Notes: generated by a model not told the origin, from the letters alone. DNA of 64,000 bases from Paramagnetospirillum marisnigri (GCF_001650715.1 NZ_LWQT01000038.1:62001-126000); one strand, 5' to 3'; positions 35,553 through 44,917 are shown, numbered from the stretch's first letter. Translations and numbers: made by a program.

Positions 35553-37213
35553 GCCCGACAGCGGAGACGGGAGCCGAGCTGTATTTCCTGCCCCTGGGCG
35601 GGGTTGGCGAGATCGGCATGAACCTGGCGCTGTACGGCTATGGCGGCAAGTGGCTGATGGTGGATTGCGGCGTCTCGTTCGGTGACGAGTCCATGCCCAT
35701 GGTCGACGTGGTCATGGCCGACCCCGCCTGGATCGAGGAGCGGGCCGACAAGCTGGTGGGGCTGGTGCTGACCCATGGCCACGAGGATCACCTGGGCGCG
35801 GTGGGGCATCTGTGGAAGCGTCTGCGTTGCCCGGTCTGGGCCACCGGTTTTTCCGCCTCGATCCTCAAGGGCAAGCTGCACGAAGCCGGGCTACAGTCCC
35901 AGGTGCCTCTCAATGTAGTTGTTCCCGGCTCCACATTCCGGGTGGGTCCGTTCGAGATCGAAATGATCTCCATGACCCATTCCATTCCCGAACCGAATAC
36001 CCTGGCCATCCGCACCCCGGCGGGGACGGTGGTCCATACCGGCGACTGGAAGTTCGATCCCGACCCGCTGCTGGGGCCGGTGGCCGACAAGGAGGCGCTG
36101 CGCCGGGCGGGAAAGGCCGGGGTGCTGGCGGTGATCGGCGATTCCACCAATGTCTTCACCAAGGGCCATTCCGGCTCGGAATCCGAGGTCCGCGGCAATC
36201 TGATCGCCCTGCTGGGCCGCTTCGACGGGCGTATCGCGGTGTCGTGCTTCGCCACCAATGTGGCGCGGCTGGAAAGCATCGCCATCGCCGCCGAGGCCAA
36301 CGAGCGCAGCGTCGCCCTGGTGGGGCGTTCGCTGTGGCGCATCGACAAGGCGGCGCGGGAGAACGGCTATTTCACCGATCTGCCGCCCTTCCTGACCGAG
36401 CATGATGCCGGCTACCTGCCCCAGGACAAGGTGCTCTATATCTGCACCGGCAGCCAGGGCGAGCCCCGGGCGGCGCTGGCCCGCATCGCGTCGGGCGACC
36501 ATCCCCATGTCAGGCTGGGCAAGGGCGACGTGGTGATCTTCTCGTCGAGGATCATTCCCGGCAACGAGAAGGAAATCTTCCGGCTGCAAAACGACCTCGT
36601 CCGCCTCGGCATCGAGGTCGTGACCGAGAAGGATGAATTCGTCCATGTCTCGGGCCATCCCGCCCGCGAGGAGATGGAGGAGCTTTACCGGTTGCTGCGG
36701 CCCAGCCTGGCGGTGCCGGTGCATGGCGAGGCCCGACATCTACAGGAGCATGCCCGGTTGGCGCGGGCCTGTGGCGTGCCCGAAGCGGTGGAGATTTCCA
36801 ACGGCGCCATGCTGCGGCTGGCCCCCGGCCCGGTGGAGGTGGTGGACCATGTCCCCACCGGCAAGCTGTGCGTCGACGGTCCGCGTCTGGTGCGGCTGGA
36901 TTCCGAGGTCCTGCGCAACCGGCGGCGCATGGTCTATAACGGCTCGGCGGTGGTGACGGTGGTGATCGGCAAGGACGGCAAGCTGCTGGGCGATCCGCAG
37001 TTGACGGCGCTGGGCCTGCTGGACGCCGCCCACGAGGCCGAGGAGCATGACGCGGTGGTGGAGGCGGTGCGCGAGGCCGTCGAGGACCTGCCCACCAAGG
37101 CGAGGCGCGACGACGGCATCGTCCGCGAGGCGGCGCGTCTGGCGGTGCGGCGCAGCCTGAAGGAAAGCCATGGCAAGAAACCCATCACCGATGTCCATCT
37201 GGTGCGGGTCTGA
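35549..37213 (+). CDS. rnj: Ribonuclease J (metallo-beta-lactamase / beta-CASP nuclease)
   Basis: A 554-residue RNA-degrading enzyme with 5'-to-3' exonuclease and endonuclease activity in its family. The metal-binding motif [17 protein letters not shown] is intact, with further ligands in [14 protein letters not shown] and [11 protein letters not shown]. The beta-CASP part has [15 protein letters not shown] and the C-terminal region has [19 protein letters not shown] with [10 protein letters not shown]. The last 100 residues form the usual J-type C-terminal domain. It ends the long + strand transcription unit. RNase E is also encoded in this window, as in other alphaproteobacteria. Confidence 0.94.
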   Translation: MSPTAETGAELYFLPLGGVGEIGMNLALYGYGGKWLMVDCGVSFGDESMPMVDVVMADPAWIEERADKLVGLVLTHGHEDHLGAVGHLWKRLRCPVWATGFSASILKGKLHEAGLQSQVPLNVVVPGSTFRVGPFEIEMISMTHSIPEPNTLAIRTPAGTVVHTGDWKFDPDPLLGPVADKEALRRAGKAGVLAVIGDSTNVFTKGHSGSESEVRGNLIALLGRFDGRIAVSCFATNVARLESIAIAAEANERSVALVGRSLWRIDKAARENGYFTDLPPFLTEHDAGYLPQDKVLYICTGSQGEPRAALARIASGDHPHVRLGKGDVVIFSSRIIPGNEKEIFRLQNDLVRLGIEVVTEKDEFVHVSGHPAREEMEELYRLLRPSLAVPVHGEARHLQEHARLARACGVPEAVEISNGAMLRLAPGPVEVVDHVPTGKLCVDGPRLVRLDSEVLRNRRRMVYNGSAVVTVVIGKDGKLLGDPQLTALGLLDAAHEAEEHDAVVEAVREAVEDLPTKARRDDGIVREAARLAVRRSLKESHGKKPITDVHLVRV

Positions 37214-37257
37214 AATCTCGATTAGAGTTCATCTGGTTTATGTGGAAGCACTCTCAC

Positions 37258-37337
37258 CGCGTCATGGCCGGGCTCGACCCGGCCATCCATGGTCCCTCTG
37301 GTCACACCCGGACTTGATCCGGTGGCCGAGGGTGACG
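37258..37337. repeat. REP-like pair of inverted repeats
   Basis: Positions 37264-37286 hold perfect 9-bp arms ATGGCCGGG / CCCGGCCAT with a CTCGA loop. Just after, 37290-37336 forms a longer imperfect hairpin (CCCTC...GAGGG outer arms, CCGG...CCGG inner). Such GC-rich paired palindromes in gaps are typical repetitive extragenic elements of alphaproteobacteria. It lies between the RNase J and hemerythrin genes and may act as a terminator or mRNA end-stabiliser. Confidence 0.6.
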
Positions 37338-37413
37338 GAGAAGAGAGACAGATTCGACAAAACTCAGACGAACACGACTGTAAATCCAAGGCTTCTTTCG
37401 AGCGTGTGACCAA

Positions 37414-37818
37414 ATGTCCTTGATCGAGTGGGATTCGTCCTTCAGCGTCGGGTCGGAGCGAATGGATGCCGACCATAAGAAACTGCTGTCGCTGCTGAAC
37501 CGCCTCTATGACGCTTGGCATGGCGGCGAGGACATCGATGAGTTGGGGTGGCTGTTCGACGAATTGGTGGCCTATGCCGACACCCATTTCGCCGCCGAGG
37601 AAATGGCGTTGAAGTCGCGCAATTATCCGCGCCTGGAAAAGCAGCAGGCCGACCATATCCGTCTCAAGGCCTCGGTGCTGGATTTTCGCAACCGCTATCT
37701 CAGCGGTGATCAGCCCGCGCATTTGACGGAGGAAATGACCGGCTTCCTCAAGTCCTGGCTGCTGGAGCATATCCTGGGGGAGGACATGCTCTACAAGGAC
37801 TGCCTCAAGGGGGAATAA
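37414..37818 (+). CDS. Bacteriohemerythrin-like oxygen/iron protein with one changed ligand
   Basis: A 134-residue soluble four-helix protein of the hemerythrin family, which binds O2 at a di-iron site. Ligand positions visible are His21 (ADHKKLL), His58 and Glu62 (HFAAEE), His81 (ADHIRLK), and His119 and Asp124 (LLEHILGED). In the family a His should precede His81 by four residues; here Gln77 stands there (KQQADH). The site therefore has four instead of five His. The N-terminal motif LIEWDSSFSVGSERMDADH is standard. A methyltransferase gene follows after 5 bases and is likely co-transcribed. Confidence 0.88.
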   Translation: MSLIEWDSSFSVGSERMDADHKKLLSLLNRLYDAWHGGEDIDELGWLFDELVAYADTHFAAEEMALKSRNYPRLEKQQADHIRLKASVLDFRNRYLSGDQPAHLTEEMTGFLKSWLLEHILGEDMLYKDCLKGE

Positions 37819-37823
37819 GGGGC

Positions 37824-38774
37824 ATGGACGACCCGATGGACGAGGTTTACCGGCGCCACAACGCCGGGGACCAAGTCGGCGCTTTTGTGGCGGCCTTGGC
37901 GGTGATCAGGGACGATCCAGGTCTGGTCCTCGCGCAAATCGCCGCCCTGAAGTTGATCTCTCGGGCCGTGGGGGACACCCAGGCTGGAATGTTCGAGCAA
38001 TGGCTCCAATCCACCGGGTTCGGCAATCTGGACAATGCCGCCGTCATTTTGCCTGCCTTGTTCGAATGCCCGGCGGAACTCTACGCCATCGGTTCGATTC
38101 TGGCGGTGATCACCGCCAGCCAAGGGCGCCATCGCGAGGCGCTTGCGGTGTTCGGCTCCTTTCTGACCGCCGATCTTCCCGCCCCTCTCGCCAAGACCGA
38201 TGTGGCCAAGGAGTATGGTAATACCGCGGAAGTGTATGACCAGAACATTTTGCACACCGCATCGGTGGATTTCTTCACCGCGTTTCTCGATCGGAGCCTG
38301 CCGGGCCAGCCGGTGGCGGTGGCGGTGGATGTTCCTTGCGGATCGGGGATGGCGGGACCCTGGCTGCGGCAACGCTCCGGGCGCCTGATCGGCAGTGACC
38401 TGTCCGCGCATATGTCGGCCATGGCCGAGGCCAGCGGCCACTACGATCAGGTCATCTGTGGCGACATGGTCGAAGTCCTGCCCAACCTGACGGTGGACTT
38501 GGTGGTCTCCCATGGCTCGCTGTACTATTTCAGGGATCTGGTGCCGGTGGCGGCGGAGGTCGCCAAGGCGCTCCGCCCGGGGGGATGGTTCGCCTTCACC
38601 GACTATCCGGCTCCCTGCGGAACCATGGCCACCATCAGCGGCAATCTGCGCTATTGCCGGGCGCCTGATCTGGTTCGCGCCGTCATGACGGAACAGGGAT
38701 TGGAGGAATCGGCCTGTGAGTGGGGCCTGACATTCGGCCTTCCCTGCGTTTACTGGCTGTTCCGCAAGGCTTGA
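37824..38774 (+). CDS. Class I SAM-dependent methyltransferase with helical N-terminal domain
   Basis: A 316-residue protein. Residues 1-140 are helical and TPR-like (LVLAQIAALKLISRAVGD, then LFECPAELYAIGSILAVITASQGRHREALAVFGSFL). Residues about 150-310 form a methyltransferase: EVYDQNIL at the start, motif I AVDVPCGSGMAGPWL, then LIGSDLSAHMSAMA, and LVVSHGSLYYFRDL with a RPGGWFAFTDYP motif. The substrate is unknown. It follows the hemerythrin gene after 5 bases. TPR-methyltransferase fusions sometimes act on proteins or small metabolites; I cannot narrow it down. Confidence 0.8.
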   Translation: MDDPMDEVYRRHNAGDQVGAFVAALAVIRDDPGLVLAQIAALKLISRAVGDTQAGMFEQWLQSTGFGNLDNAAVILPALFECPAELYAIGSILAVITASQGRHREALAVFGSFLTADLPAPLAKTDVAKEYGNTAEVYDQNILHTASVDFFTAFLDRSLPGQPVAVAVDVPCGSGMAGPWLRQRSGRLIGSDLSAHMSAMAEASGHYDQVICGDMVEVLPNLTVDLVVSHGSLYYFRDLVPVAAEVAKALRPGGWFAFTDYPAPCGTMATISGNLRYCRAPDLVRAVMTEQGLEESACEWGLTFGLPCVYWLFRKA

Positions 38775-38780
38775 GACGGC

Positions 38781-39731
38781 TCACGCCACCATCAGGGCGA
38801 TCTTGCCGCGCACATGGCCGGTGCGGCTGTGGGCCAAGGCCTCGGCGGCCTGGGCCATGGGCATCTCCACCATCTCGGGGGCGGGCAGGATGCCCTGGTC
38901 CATCAGTCCGGCCAGGCGGCGCAGTTGCGCCCCGTCCGGCTTGACGAAGACGTATTTGACCCGGATGCCCAGGCGTTCGGCCAAGTCCTTGTCGGTCTTG
39001 TCGGTGATGGAGACCAGGATGCCGCCGGGCTTCACCGTTTCGTAGGACCGGGCCAGCACCTCGCCGCCGACGGTGCCGAAGGCGACGTCGACGCCATCGG
39101 GTGCCGCCCGCCGCACCGCCCGGGCGAAATCCTCGGCGGTGTAGTCGATGACGAGGTCGGCGCCCAATCCTCGCACATAGTCATGATTGGCGGCCCGCGC
39201 CGTGGCGATCACCCGCGCCCCCGCCCAGTGGGCCAGGGGGACCGCCAGACTGCCGACGCCCCCGGCTCCGGCATGGATCAGCACGGTCTGGCCGGGGCGG
39301 ATATGGGCCACGTCGAACAGCGACTGCCAGGCGGTCAGTCCCGCCAGCGGAATGGCGCTGGCCTGGGCGAAATCGGCACTGGCGGGCATGGGGGCTACGG
39401 CGGCGGCATCCATGGCGACGTATTCGGCGTAGGTGCCCCACTGGATGTCCGGTTTGCGGCAGAACGACCAGACTTTCTCGCCGATGGCGAAGCCCTCCAC
39501 CCCCTCGCCCAGGGCGGCGACGGTTCCCGCCGCATCCCAGCCGGGGATCAGGGGGAACTTGCAGGGGAACAGGCGGGCGAGGCCGCCTTCTGCGATCTTC
39601 CAGTCCACCGGATTGACCCCGGCGGCGCGGACGCGGATCAGCACCTCGCCGGGGGCGGGCCTAGGAGTCTCGATGTCGCGCCAGACCAGGGAATCGGGCG
39701 GGCCGAACGCATCCAGCACCCAGGCCTTCAT
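38781..39731 (-). CDS. NAD(P)H:quinone oxidoreductase-like MDR protein
   Basis: A 316-residue medium-chain dehydrogenase/reductase. The N-terminal domain reads MKAWVLDAFGPPDSLVWRD, then GEVLIRVRAAGVNPVDWKI, where the GVNPVD motif replaces the zinc-binding Cys, as in quinone reductases and related enoyl reductases. The nucleotide-binding motif is AGAGGVGSLAVPLAHWAGARVIATA. It starts two bases after the stop of the CoA ligase gene and is probably in one operon with it. A role in processing an aromatic or unsaturated acid is possible but inferred. It is convergent with the methyltransferase gene. Confidence 0.86.
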   Translation of the reverse strand: MKAWVLDAFGPPDSLVWRDIETPRPAPGEVLIRVRAAGVNPVDWKIAEGGLARLFPCKFPLIPGWDAAGTVAALGEGVEGFAIGEKVWSFCRKPDIQWGTYAEYVAMDAAAVAPMPASADFAQASAIPLAGLTAWQSLFDVAHIRPGQTVLIHAGAGGVGSLAVPLAHWAGARVIATARAANHDYVRGLGADLVIDYTAEDFARAVRRAAPDGVDVAFGTVGGEVLARSYETVKPGGILVSITDKTDKDLAERLGIRVKYVFVKPDGAQLRRLAGLMDQGILPAPEMVEMPMAQAAEALAHSRTGHVRGKIALMVA

Positions 39732-39733
39732 GG

Positions 39734-41236
39734 CTATATCCCTCCTTCCCGCAGCTTGAACCGCTGCACCTTGCCGGTGGCGGTGCGGGGGATGGTATCA
39801 AGGAAGCGCACGGTGCGGGGACATTTGAAGATGGCCAGCTTGCCCCTCAAGGTCTCGACGATACGGGTCTCCAGGATGGGGGGATGCTCGCCGGGCTCGG
39901 CCACGGCATAGAGCACGAGGCGCACCAGCCCGTCCTCGTTGGGAATGCCCACGGCGACGGCGTCGGCGACGCCGGGCACGCCTAAGGCGGCCTCTTCGAC
40001 CTCTGATGGGCTGACCCACTGTCCCGAGACCTTGATCATGTCGTCGGAGCGGCCCTGGGGCGTCCACCAGCCCTCGGTATCGAAGGCGAAGACGTCGCCG
40101 GTCTTCCACCAGCCGTCACGCAGCACCCGCTGGGTCACGTCGGGGCGATTGTGGTAGCGCCGGAACAGCGAGTCCATGCGCACCCACAGGTCTCCGGCGG
40201 TGTCGGGGGTGGTGATGGGCTCCCCATCGGCGGAGCGCAGTTGGGCCTCGGCCCAGGGCAGGGGGCGGCCGCAGGCGCCGGGCTTCATGGCCTGGGGCGT
40301 GCTGGCGATGAACAGGAACAGCGCCTCGGTGGCGCCGATGCCTTCCAGCATCAGGCCGCCGGTTTCCTCCATCCAGCGGCGACACAGCTCGGCGGGAAGA
40401 TTCTCGCCCGCCGACACCCAGGTCTTGACCCCCCGGAAGGCATCAGAGGTGGCCACCCCGTCCTTGAGCATCAAGCGATAGAGCGACGGAACCGACAGCA
40501 CCACCTTGGGCCGGGTCCGGGCGATGACCTCGGCGGCGGCGGCGGCATCGGGCCAGCCCCGGTGCAGCACCAGGGTGGCGCCACAGCGCAAGCCGCCGAT
40601 CAGGCAATGGCCCAGGGGATAGGCGAAGAACAGCTTCGAGGTCGAGAACATGCGATCACCGGGCTCGACCCCCAGATTCTCGCGGACATGGCGCTCACCC
40701 AGGGCGATGGAACCATGGACATGCACGGCGCCTTTGGGCTGGCCGGTGGTGCCCGAGGTGTACATCCACAGCGCGGTATCCTCGGCATCCATATCGGCGG
40801 AGACCAAGCGTTCGGACGCTCCGGCCAGGAAGTCGTCGAAACCGCCACTGGCGATCCGGCGGGGGCTGGTATGGGTCTGGCTGGCAGCCTCTGCCGCCAG
40901 TTCGGCCAGATCGTCTTCCACCAGCAGCAGCGGCGCGCCGCTGTCGCCCATGGCATGGGCCAGGTCCTTGACCGCCATGCGGGTGTTGAGCGCCACGGCG
41001 GCCAGACCGGCCTTCATGGCGCCGAGATAGGCGGCCACCAGCTCCGGCCCGTCGTCCAGCAGCAACAAGATGGGCTGGCCGCGCTGGGCTCCGGCGTTCA
41101 GCATGGCATTGCCGAAGCGGCAGGCCAGCCGGTCCAACTCGGTATAGGAAAGGCTGCGCTCGCCGCAGATCAGGGCAAGGCTGTCGCCACGGCCCGCAGC
41201 AATGCTGGGTCCGAGAATATCGTCGGCTGCGTTCAT
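39734..41236 (-). CDS. Benzoate-CoA-ligase-family acyl-CoA synthetase
   Basis: A 500-residue ATP-dependent, AMP-forming ligase that joins an aromatic (or related) acid to coenzyme A. Visible are the AMP-binding loop MYTSGTTGQPKGAVHVHG, then LFFAYPLGHCLIGGL, typical of benzoate/4-hydroxybenzoate ligases, GIGATEALFLF, the hinge WWKTGDVFAFDTEGWWTPQGRSDDMIKVSGQWVSPSEVE and the C-terminal catalytic Lys in TATGKVQRFKL. It is preceded by a binding-protein gene on the same strand and followed by the MDR gene. The exact substrate cannot be told. Confidence 0.88.
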   Translation of the reverse strand: MNAADDILGPSIAAGRGDSLALICGERSLSYTELDRLACRFGNAMLNAGAQRGQPILLLLDDGPELVAAYLGAMKAGLAAVALNTRMAVKDLAHAMGDSGAPLLLVEDDLAELAAEAASQTHTSPRRIASGGFDDFLAGASERLVSADMDAEDTALWMYTSGTTGQPKGAVHVHGSIALGERHVRENLGVEPGDRMFSTSKLFFAYPLGHCLIGGLRCGATLVLHRGWPDAAAAAEVIARTRPKVVLSVPSLYRLMLKDGVATSDAFRGVKTWVSAGENLPAELCRRWMEETGGLMLEGIGATEALFLFIASTPQAMKPGACGRPLPWAEAQLRSADGEPITTPDTAGDLWVRMDSLFRRYHNRPDVTQRVLRDGWWKTGDVFAFDTEGWWTPQGRSDDMIKVSGQWVSPSEVEEAALGVPGVADAVAVGIPNEDGLVRLVLYAVAEPGEHPPILETRIVETLRGKLAIFKCPRTVRFLDTIPRTATGKVQRFKLREGGI

Positions 41237-41299
41237 GCCATCACCATCGGAAAGGAAAAATGAGGCCGTCCCTCGCAGAAACGGCCTCGGTTTTCGGTT

Positions 41300-42454
41300 C
41301 TATTCGACGATGACCCAATCGCCGTTCTTGATCTCGACCATTTTGAAGGATTCGAGACCCAGACCCATATGGTCGGTGGGCGAATAGGTGAAGATGCCGC
41401 CGGTGGCGACGAAGTCCTTGGTCTGCTCGATGGCGTCGCGGACCTTGGCCTTGTCGGTGGTGCCGGCGCGCTTGATGGCGTCGACGGCGATCATCAGGCC
41501 GTCGAGACCGTGGCCCGGCAGGGGGCCCACTTCGAGGGGCTTGTTGCGCTCCTCGTATTCCTTCTTGAATTCCATCACGATCTTCTTCTGGCGATCACTG
41601 GCGGGCAGTTGTTCCGCCACCGCCTGGGCACCGGCGGGCAGGCGGGTGCCGTCGGCGGCGGTGCCGACCAAGCGCAGGAATTCCTTCGAGGCCACGCCGT
41701 GCGACTGGTAGGTCGGCAGGTTCAGCCCCATCTGCTTGATGTTCTTGGTGACCACGGCGGGGCCGGTGCCTGTGCCGAAGATGAACAGCGCCTGGACGCC
41801 AGCGGTGCCGCGAATCTTGGTCAGCTGCGGCGTGACGTCGGGGTCCTTGGGGGAATAGACCTCGTCCACCAGGATCTCGATGCCGAAATTGGGGGCCAGC
41901 TTCAAGGTCTGGTCATGGCCGGACTTGCCGAAGCCCACATTCTCGGACAGCAGGGCGATCTTGGTCAGGCCGCGCTTCTTCAGGTCCGTCAGCACCTTCT
42001 CGGCGGCCAACCGATCGGACTGCGGCAGCTTGAAGGTCCACTTGCGCACCGGGTCGCCGATGGCGGTGCCGCCGCCCAGCGACATATAGGGCATCTCGGC
42101 GCGTTCCATCAGTTGCAGCACCGCCATGCTGGTGGGCGTGCCCGATCCGCCGATGATCAGGTCGACCTTGTCGTTCTCGATCAGGCGCTTGACGAAGGTG
42201 GTGGCCTTTTCCGGCTCCGAGCCATCGTCATAGATGATGGCCTGGAGCTTGCGCCCCAGGACACCGCCCTGGGCGTTGATCTTGTCGATCATGTAATCGA
42301 AGGTCCGCTTCTGGGGGTCGCCCATGGGCGACATCTGACCCGTCACGGACAGGAACATGCCGATCTTGATATCGTCGGCGGCATTGGCGCCACTGGCGCC
42401 AGACAGACCCATGACAACCGCCAGGCCAATCCCGGCTGCACGTTTCCAGCTCAT
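41300..42454 (-). CDS. Periplasmic substrate-binding protein, branched-chain amino acid/aromatic acid ABC type
   Basis: A 384-residue LivJ/LivK-type binding protein. The start ATG 42454 follows GGAGGTGTTCA. A signal peptide ends near ANA-ADD (LAVVMGLSGASGANA). The mature protein starts IKIGMFLSVTGQMSPMGDPQKRTFDYMIDKINAQGGVLGRKLQ, the class signature. Related binding proteins next to aromatic CoA ligases often take up benzoate-like or phenylpropanoid acids. No permease or ATPase gene is next to it in this window, so it must use components encoded elsewhere. A divergent GntR regulator faces it. Confidence 0.9.
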   Translation of the reverse strand: MSWKRAAGIGLAVVMGLSGASGANAADDIKIGMFLSVTGQMSPMGDPQKRTFDYMIDKINAQGGVLGRKLQAIIYDDGSEPEKATTFVKRLIENDKVDLIIGGSGTPTSMAVLQLMERAEMPYMSLGGGTAIGDPVRKWTFKLPQSDRLAAEKVLTDLKKRGLTKIALLSENVGFGKSGHDQTLKLAPNFGIEILVDEVYSPKDPDVTPQLTKIRGTAGVQALFIFGTGTGPAVVTKNIKQMGLNLPTYQSHGVASKEFLRLVGTAADGTRLPAGAQAVAEQLPASDRQKKIVMEFKKEYEERNKPLEVGPLPGHGLDGLMIAVDAIKRAGTTDKAKVRDAIEQTKDFVATGGIFTYSPTDHMGLGLESFKMVEIKNGDWVIVE

Positions 42455-42514
42455 TGAACACCTCCACAGTGTGATTCCGGGGCTGCTTCTAGACGGCAGC
42501 ACTCCATGTCGGCA

Positions 42515-42525
42515 TTGTAGTACCG
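42515..42525. promoter_or_regulatory. Possible FCD-type GntR operator
   Basis: The 178-base divergent gap between the binding-protein gene and the GntR gene contains TTGTAGTACCG. This fits five of the six fixed bases of the TNGTNNNACNA pattern known for FadR/FCD-type regulators. The fit is partial and single, so it is tentative. Nothing else notable is in the gap apart from the ribosome sites. Confidence 0.25.
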
Positions 42526-42632
42526 AATTGCTGGAAAGCCAAAGCCTCTTCTCGGTGCCTCCAAGGCCCGCTTGACGGGATGGCCGGTCGGGCGCACCAT
42601 TACGAAATGGCGAATATCGACGGCGCCTGGAC

Positions 42633-43361
42633 ATGATCAGACCATCCAAGAACAGCGGCAAGGCAACCGGGCTCGTATCCGAGCGTGTTGCTGATCGCAT
42701 TCTCGCCCGAATCGCCTCGGGGGAGTGGGGGCCGGGGCATCGTTTGCCCGGCGAACGCCAATTGGCCGAGGACATGGGAGTCAGCCGGGTCTCGGTTCGC
42801 GCGGCGCTGCAGGGGCTGAAGACCCAGGGATTGCTGGACGCGGTCCAGGGCGGCGGCACCAGGGTGATCGCCTCCAAGGCGGCCATGGATCCCGGTATGC
42901 TGGAACTGGTGCGGGTCAATTGCGAAAATCTGGTGGATCTGGCGGAAATCCGCTCCATCCTCGAGGTCTGGGCGGTGGGGCGTGCCGCGCTCAAGCGTGA
43001 CGACGCCGATCTAGCCGAACTGGAGGCCATCATGGCCGCCACCGAGGCGGATATCGTGGCGGGCAAGCACAAGAGCGAGAACGACGTCCGCTTCCATCTG
43101 GCCGTCGCCAAGGCCTCGCGCAGCGGCATCTATCTCCACTTCGTCGCCATGATCCGGGGCATCCTGAGCGAGATGGTGGATTATCACCGCTACGAGCTGT
43201 TCCCGACGCCCGAGGATGACCGTCGCATCCTGGCGCAGCACCAGGCCATTTTCGACGGCATCCGCGCCCGCGATGCCGCCCGCGCCCAGGACGCCATGCG
43301 CGATCATCTGGGCTGGGTGCTGAAGCGCTACGCCGAGCAGGGCGGTCGCAAGAATTCGTAA
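42633..43361 (+). CDS. GntR-family regulator, FadR/FCD type
   Basis: A 242-residue transcription regulator. The winged-helix domain spans about residues 10-80: SERVADRILARIASGEWGPGHRLPGERQLAEDMGVSRVSVRAALQGLKTQGL, then VQGGGTRV. The remaining 150 residues are the helical FCD ligand domain with LAEIRSILEVWAVGRAAL, DVRFHLAVAKASRSGIYLHFV and a C-terminal HLGWVLKRYAEQ. Such proteins usually repress the adjacent catabolic operon until the substrate or its CoA ester binds. It is divergent from the uptake/activation genes and is the obvious candidate for their control. Its 3' end is 73 bases from pyk. Confidence 0.88.
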   Translation: MIRPSKNSGKATGLVSERVADRILARIASGEWGPGHRLPGERQLAEDMGVSRVSVRAALQGLKTQGLLDAVQGGGTRVIASKAAMDPGMLELVRVNCENLVDLAEIRSILEVWAVGRAALKRDDADLAELEAIMAATEADIVAGKHKSENDVRFHLAVAKASRSGIYLHFVAMIRGILSEMVDYHRYELFPTPEDDRRILAQHQAIFDGIRARDAARAQDAMRDHLGWVLKRYAEQGGRKNS

Positions 43362-43434
43362 CATCCCCAAGGTATGACCAGCGGTGCCGGTCTGCTATGG
43401 TGCGCCCGCACCACATTCTAAGGACTTGCTTGCG

Positions 43435-44904
43435 ATGAAGAGAACCAGGAACGCCAAGATCATCGCCACGCTTGGCCCGGCCACCTCGACCGCCGAGGCG
43501 ATCGAGACACTGTTCATCGCCGGGGCCGATGTGTTCCGGCTGAATTTCAGCCACGGCACCCATGAGGACCACAAGGCCCGCCTGGACGCCATCCGCGAGT
43601 TGGAAAAGAAGGTCCACCGTCCCATCGCCGTGCTGGCCGATCTGCAAGGCCCCAAGCTGCGGGTGGGAGATTTCGTGGGCGACAAGGTCCGGGTCGAGAC
43701 CGGCGACGTCTTCCGCCTCGACATGGACGAGACCCTGGGCAGCGCGCGGCGGGCGCCGCTGCTGCATCCCGAGGTCTTCGCCGCCCTGATCACCGGTTCC
43801 GAGCTGCTGATCGACGATGGCCGGGTACGGCTGCGGGTGGAAAAGCACGGTGCCGACTTCGCCGAAACTCGGGTGCTGGTGGGTGGCGAGGTGTCCAACC
43901 ACAAGGGCGTCAACGTCCCCGGCGTGATGCTGCCCATTTCGCCGCTGACCGAGAAGGACCTTCGCGACCTGGAATTCGCCGTGGAGATGGGGGCCGACTG
44001 GATTGCCCTCAGCTTCGTGCAGCGCCCGTCCGACGTGGCCGAGGCCCGCCGCCTGGTCGCCTCCCATGTGGGCTCACGGGTGCGCATCCTGTCCAAGCTG
44101 GAAAAGCCCTCGGCCATCGACCACCTGACCGAGATCGTCGAACTGTCGGACGCCATCATGGTGGCGCGCGGCGACCTGGGTGTCGAATGTCCCACCGAGA
44201 TGGTGCCGATCCTGCAAAAGCGCATCGTCCGGGCCTGCCGTCTGGCGGGCAAGCCGGTGGTGGTGGCGACCCAGATGCTGGATTCCATGGTTCATTCGCC
44301 GACCCCTACCCGTGCCGAGGCCTCGGATGTGGCCACCGCCGTCTATGACGGCGCCGACGCGGTGATGCTGTCGGCGGAAACCGCCTCGGGCGAGTATCCC
44401 CAGGAAGCAGTGGCCATGATGGACCGCATCATCAATCAGGTGGAACAGGACGAGCATTACCGGGTGATCACCGAGGCCTCGCGCCTGGAGCCCGAGCATA
44501 CCACCCGCGACGCCATCAGCGCCGCCGCGCGGCAGGTGGCCCATACCCTGGGCGCCGCCGCCATCGTCACCTTCACCTCGTCGGGCTCCACTACGCTCCG
44601 CGCCGCCCGCGAGCGGCCCGAGCAGCCCATCCTGTCGGTCACCGCCGATGTGGAGGTGGCGCGCCAGATGGCCCTGGTCTGGGGCGCCCATTCCATCATG
44701 GCCAAGGATGTGCGCAGCTTCACCGAGATGGTGCAGAAGGCGGTGCATTTCGCCCAGAGCGAGGGCTTCGCCACCATCGGCGACCGGGTGGTGATCACCG
44801 CGGGCGTGCCCTTCGGCTTCTCGGGCACCACCAATGTGCTCCGCGTGGCCGAGATCGAGGACCCCAACGCCCATCACGGTCCCTACCGGCATCACCAGGA
44901 ATAG
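43435..44904 (+). CDS. pyk: Pyruvate kinase
   Basis: A 489-residue glycolytic enzyme that makes pyruvate and ATP from phosphoenolpyruvate. Motifs present: the N-terminal KIIATLGPATS, NFSHGTHEDHKARLDAIR with the ADP/K+ site, LADLQGPKLRVG, the catalytic Lys region ILSKLEKPSAIDHLTEI and MVARGDLGVECP, then KPVVVATQMLDSMVHSPTPTRAE. ATG 43435 gives the family N-terminus; an upstream in-frame start adds unconserved sequence. The gene is followed after 13 bases by a very long perfect hairpin that should end transcription. Confidence 0.96.
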   Translation: MKRTRNAKIIATLGPATSTAEAIETLFIAGADVFRLNFSHGTHEDHKARLDAIRELEKKVHRPIAVLADLQGPKLRVGDFVGDKVRVETGDVFRLDMDETLGSARRAPLLHPEVFAALITGSELLIDDGRVRLRVEKHGADFAETRVLVGGEVSNHKGVNVPGVMLPISPLTEKDLRDLEFAVEMGADWIALSFVQRPSDVAEARRLVASHVGSRVRILSKLEKPSAIDHLTEIVELSDAIMVARGDLGVECPTEMVPILQKRIVRACRLAGKPVVVATQMLDSMVHSPTPTRAEASDVATAVYDGADAVMLSAETASGEYPQEAVAMMDRIINQVEQDEHYRVITEASRLEPEHTTRDAISAAARQVAHTLGAAAIVTFTSSGSTTLRAARERPEQPILSVTADVEVARQMALVWGAHSIMAKDVRSFTEMVQKAVHFAQSEGFATIGDRVVITAGVPFGFSGTTNVLRVAEIEDPNAHHGPYRHHQE

Positions 44905-44917
44905 TGATCCGACTCGT

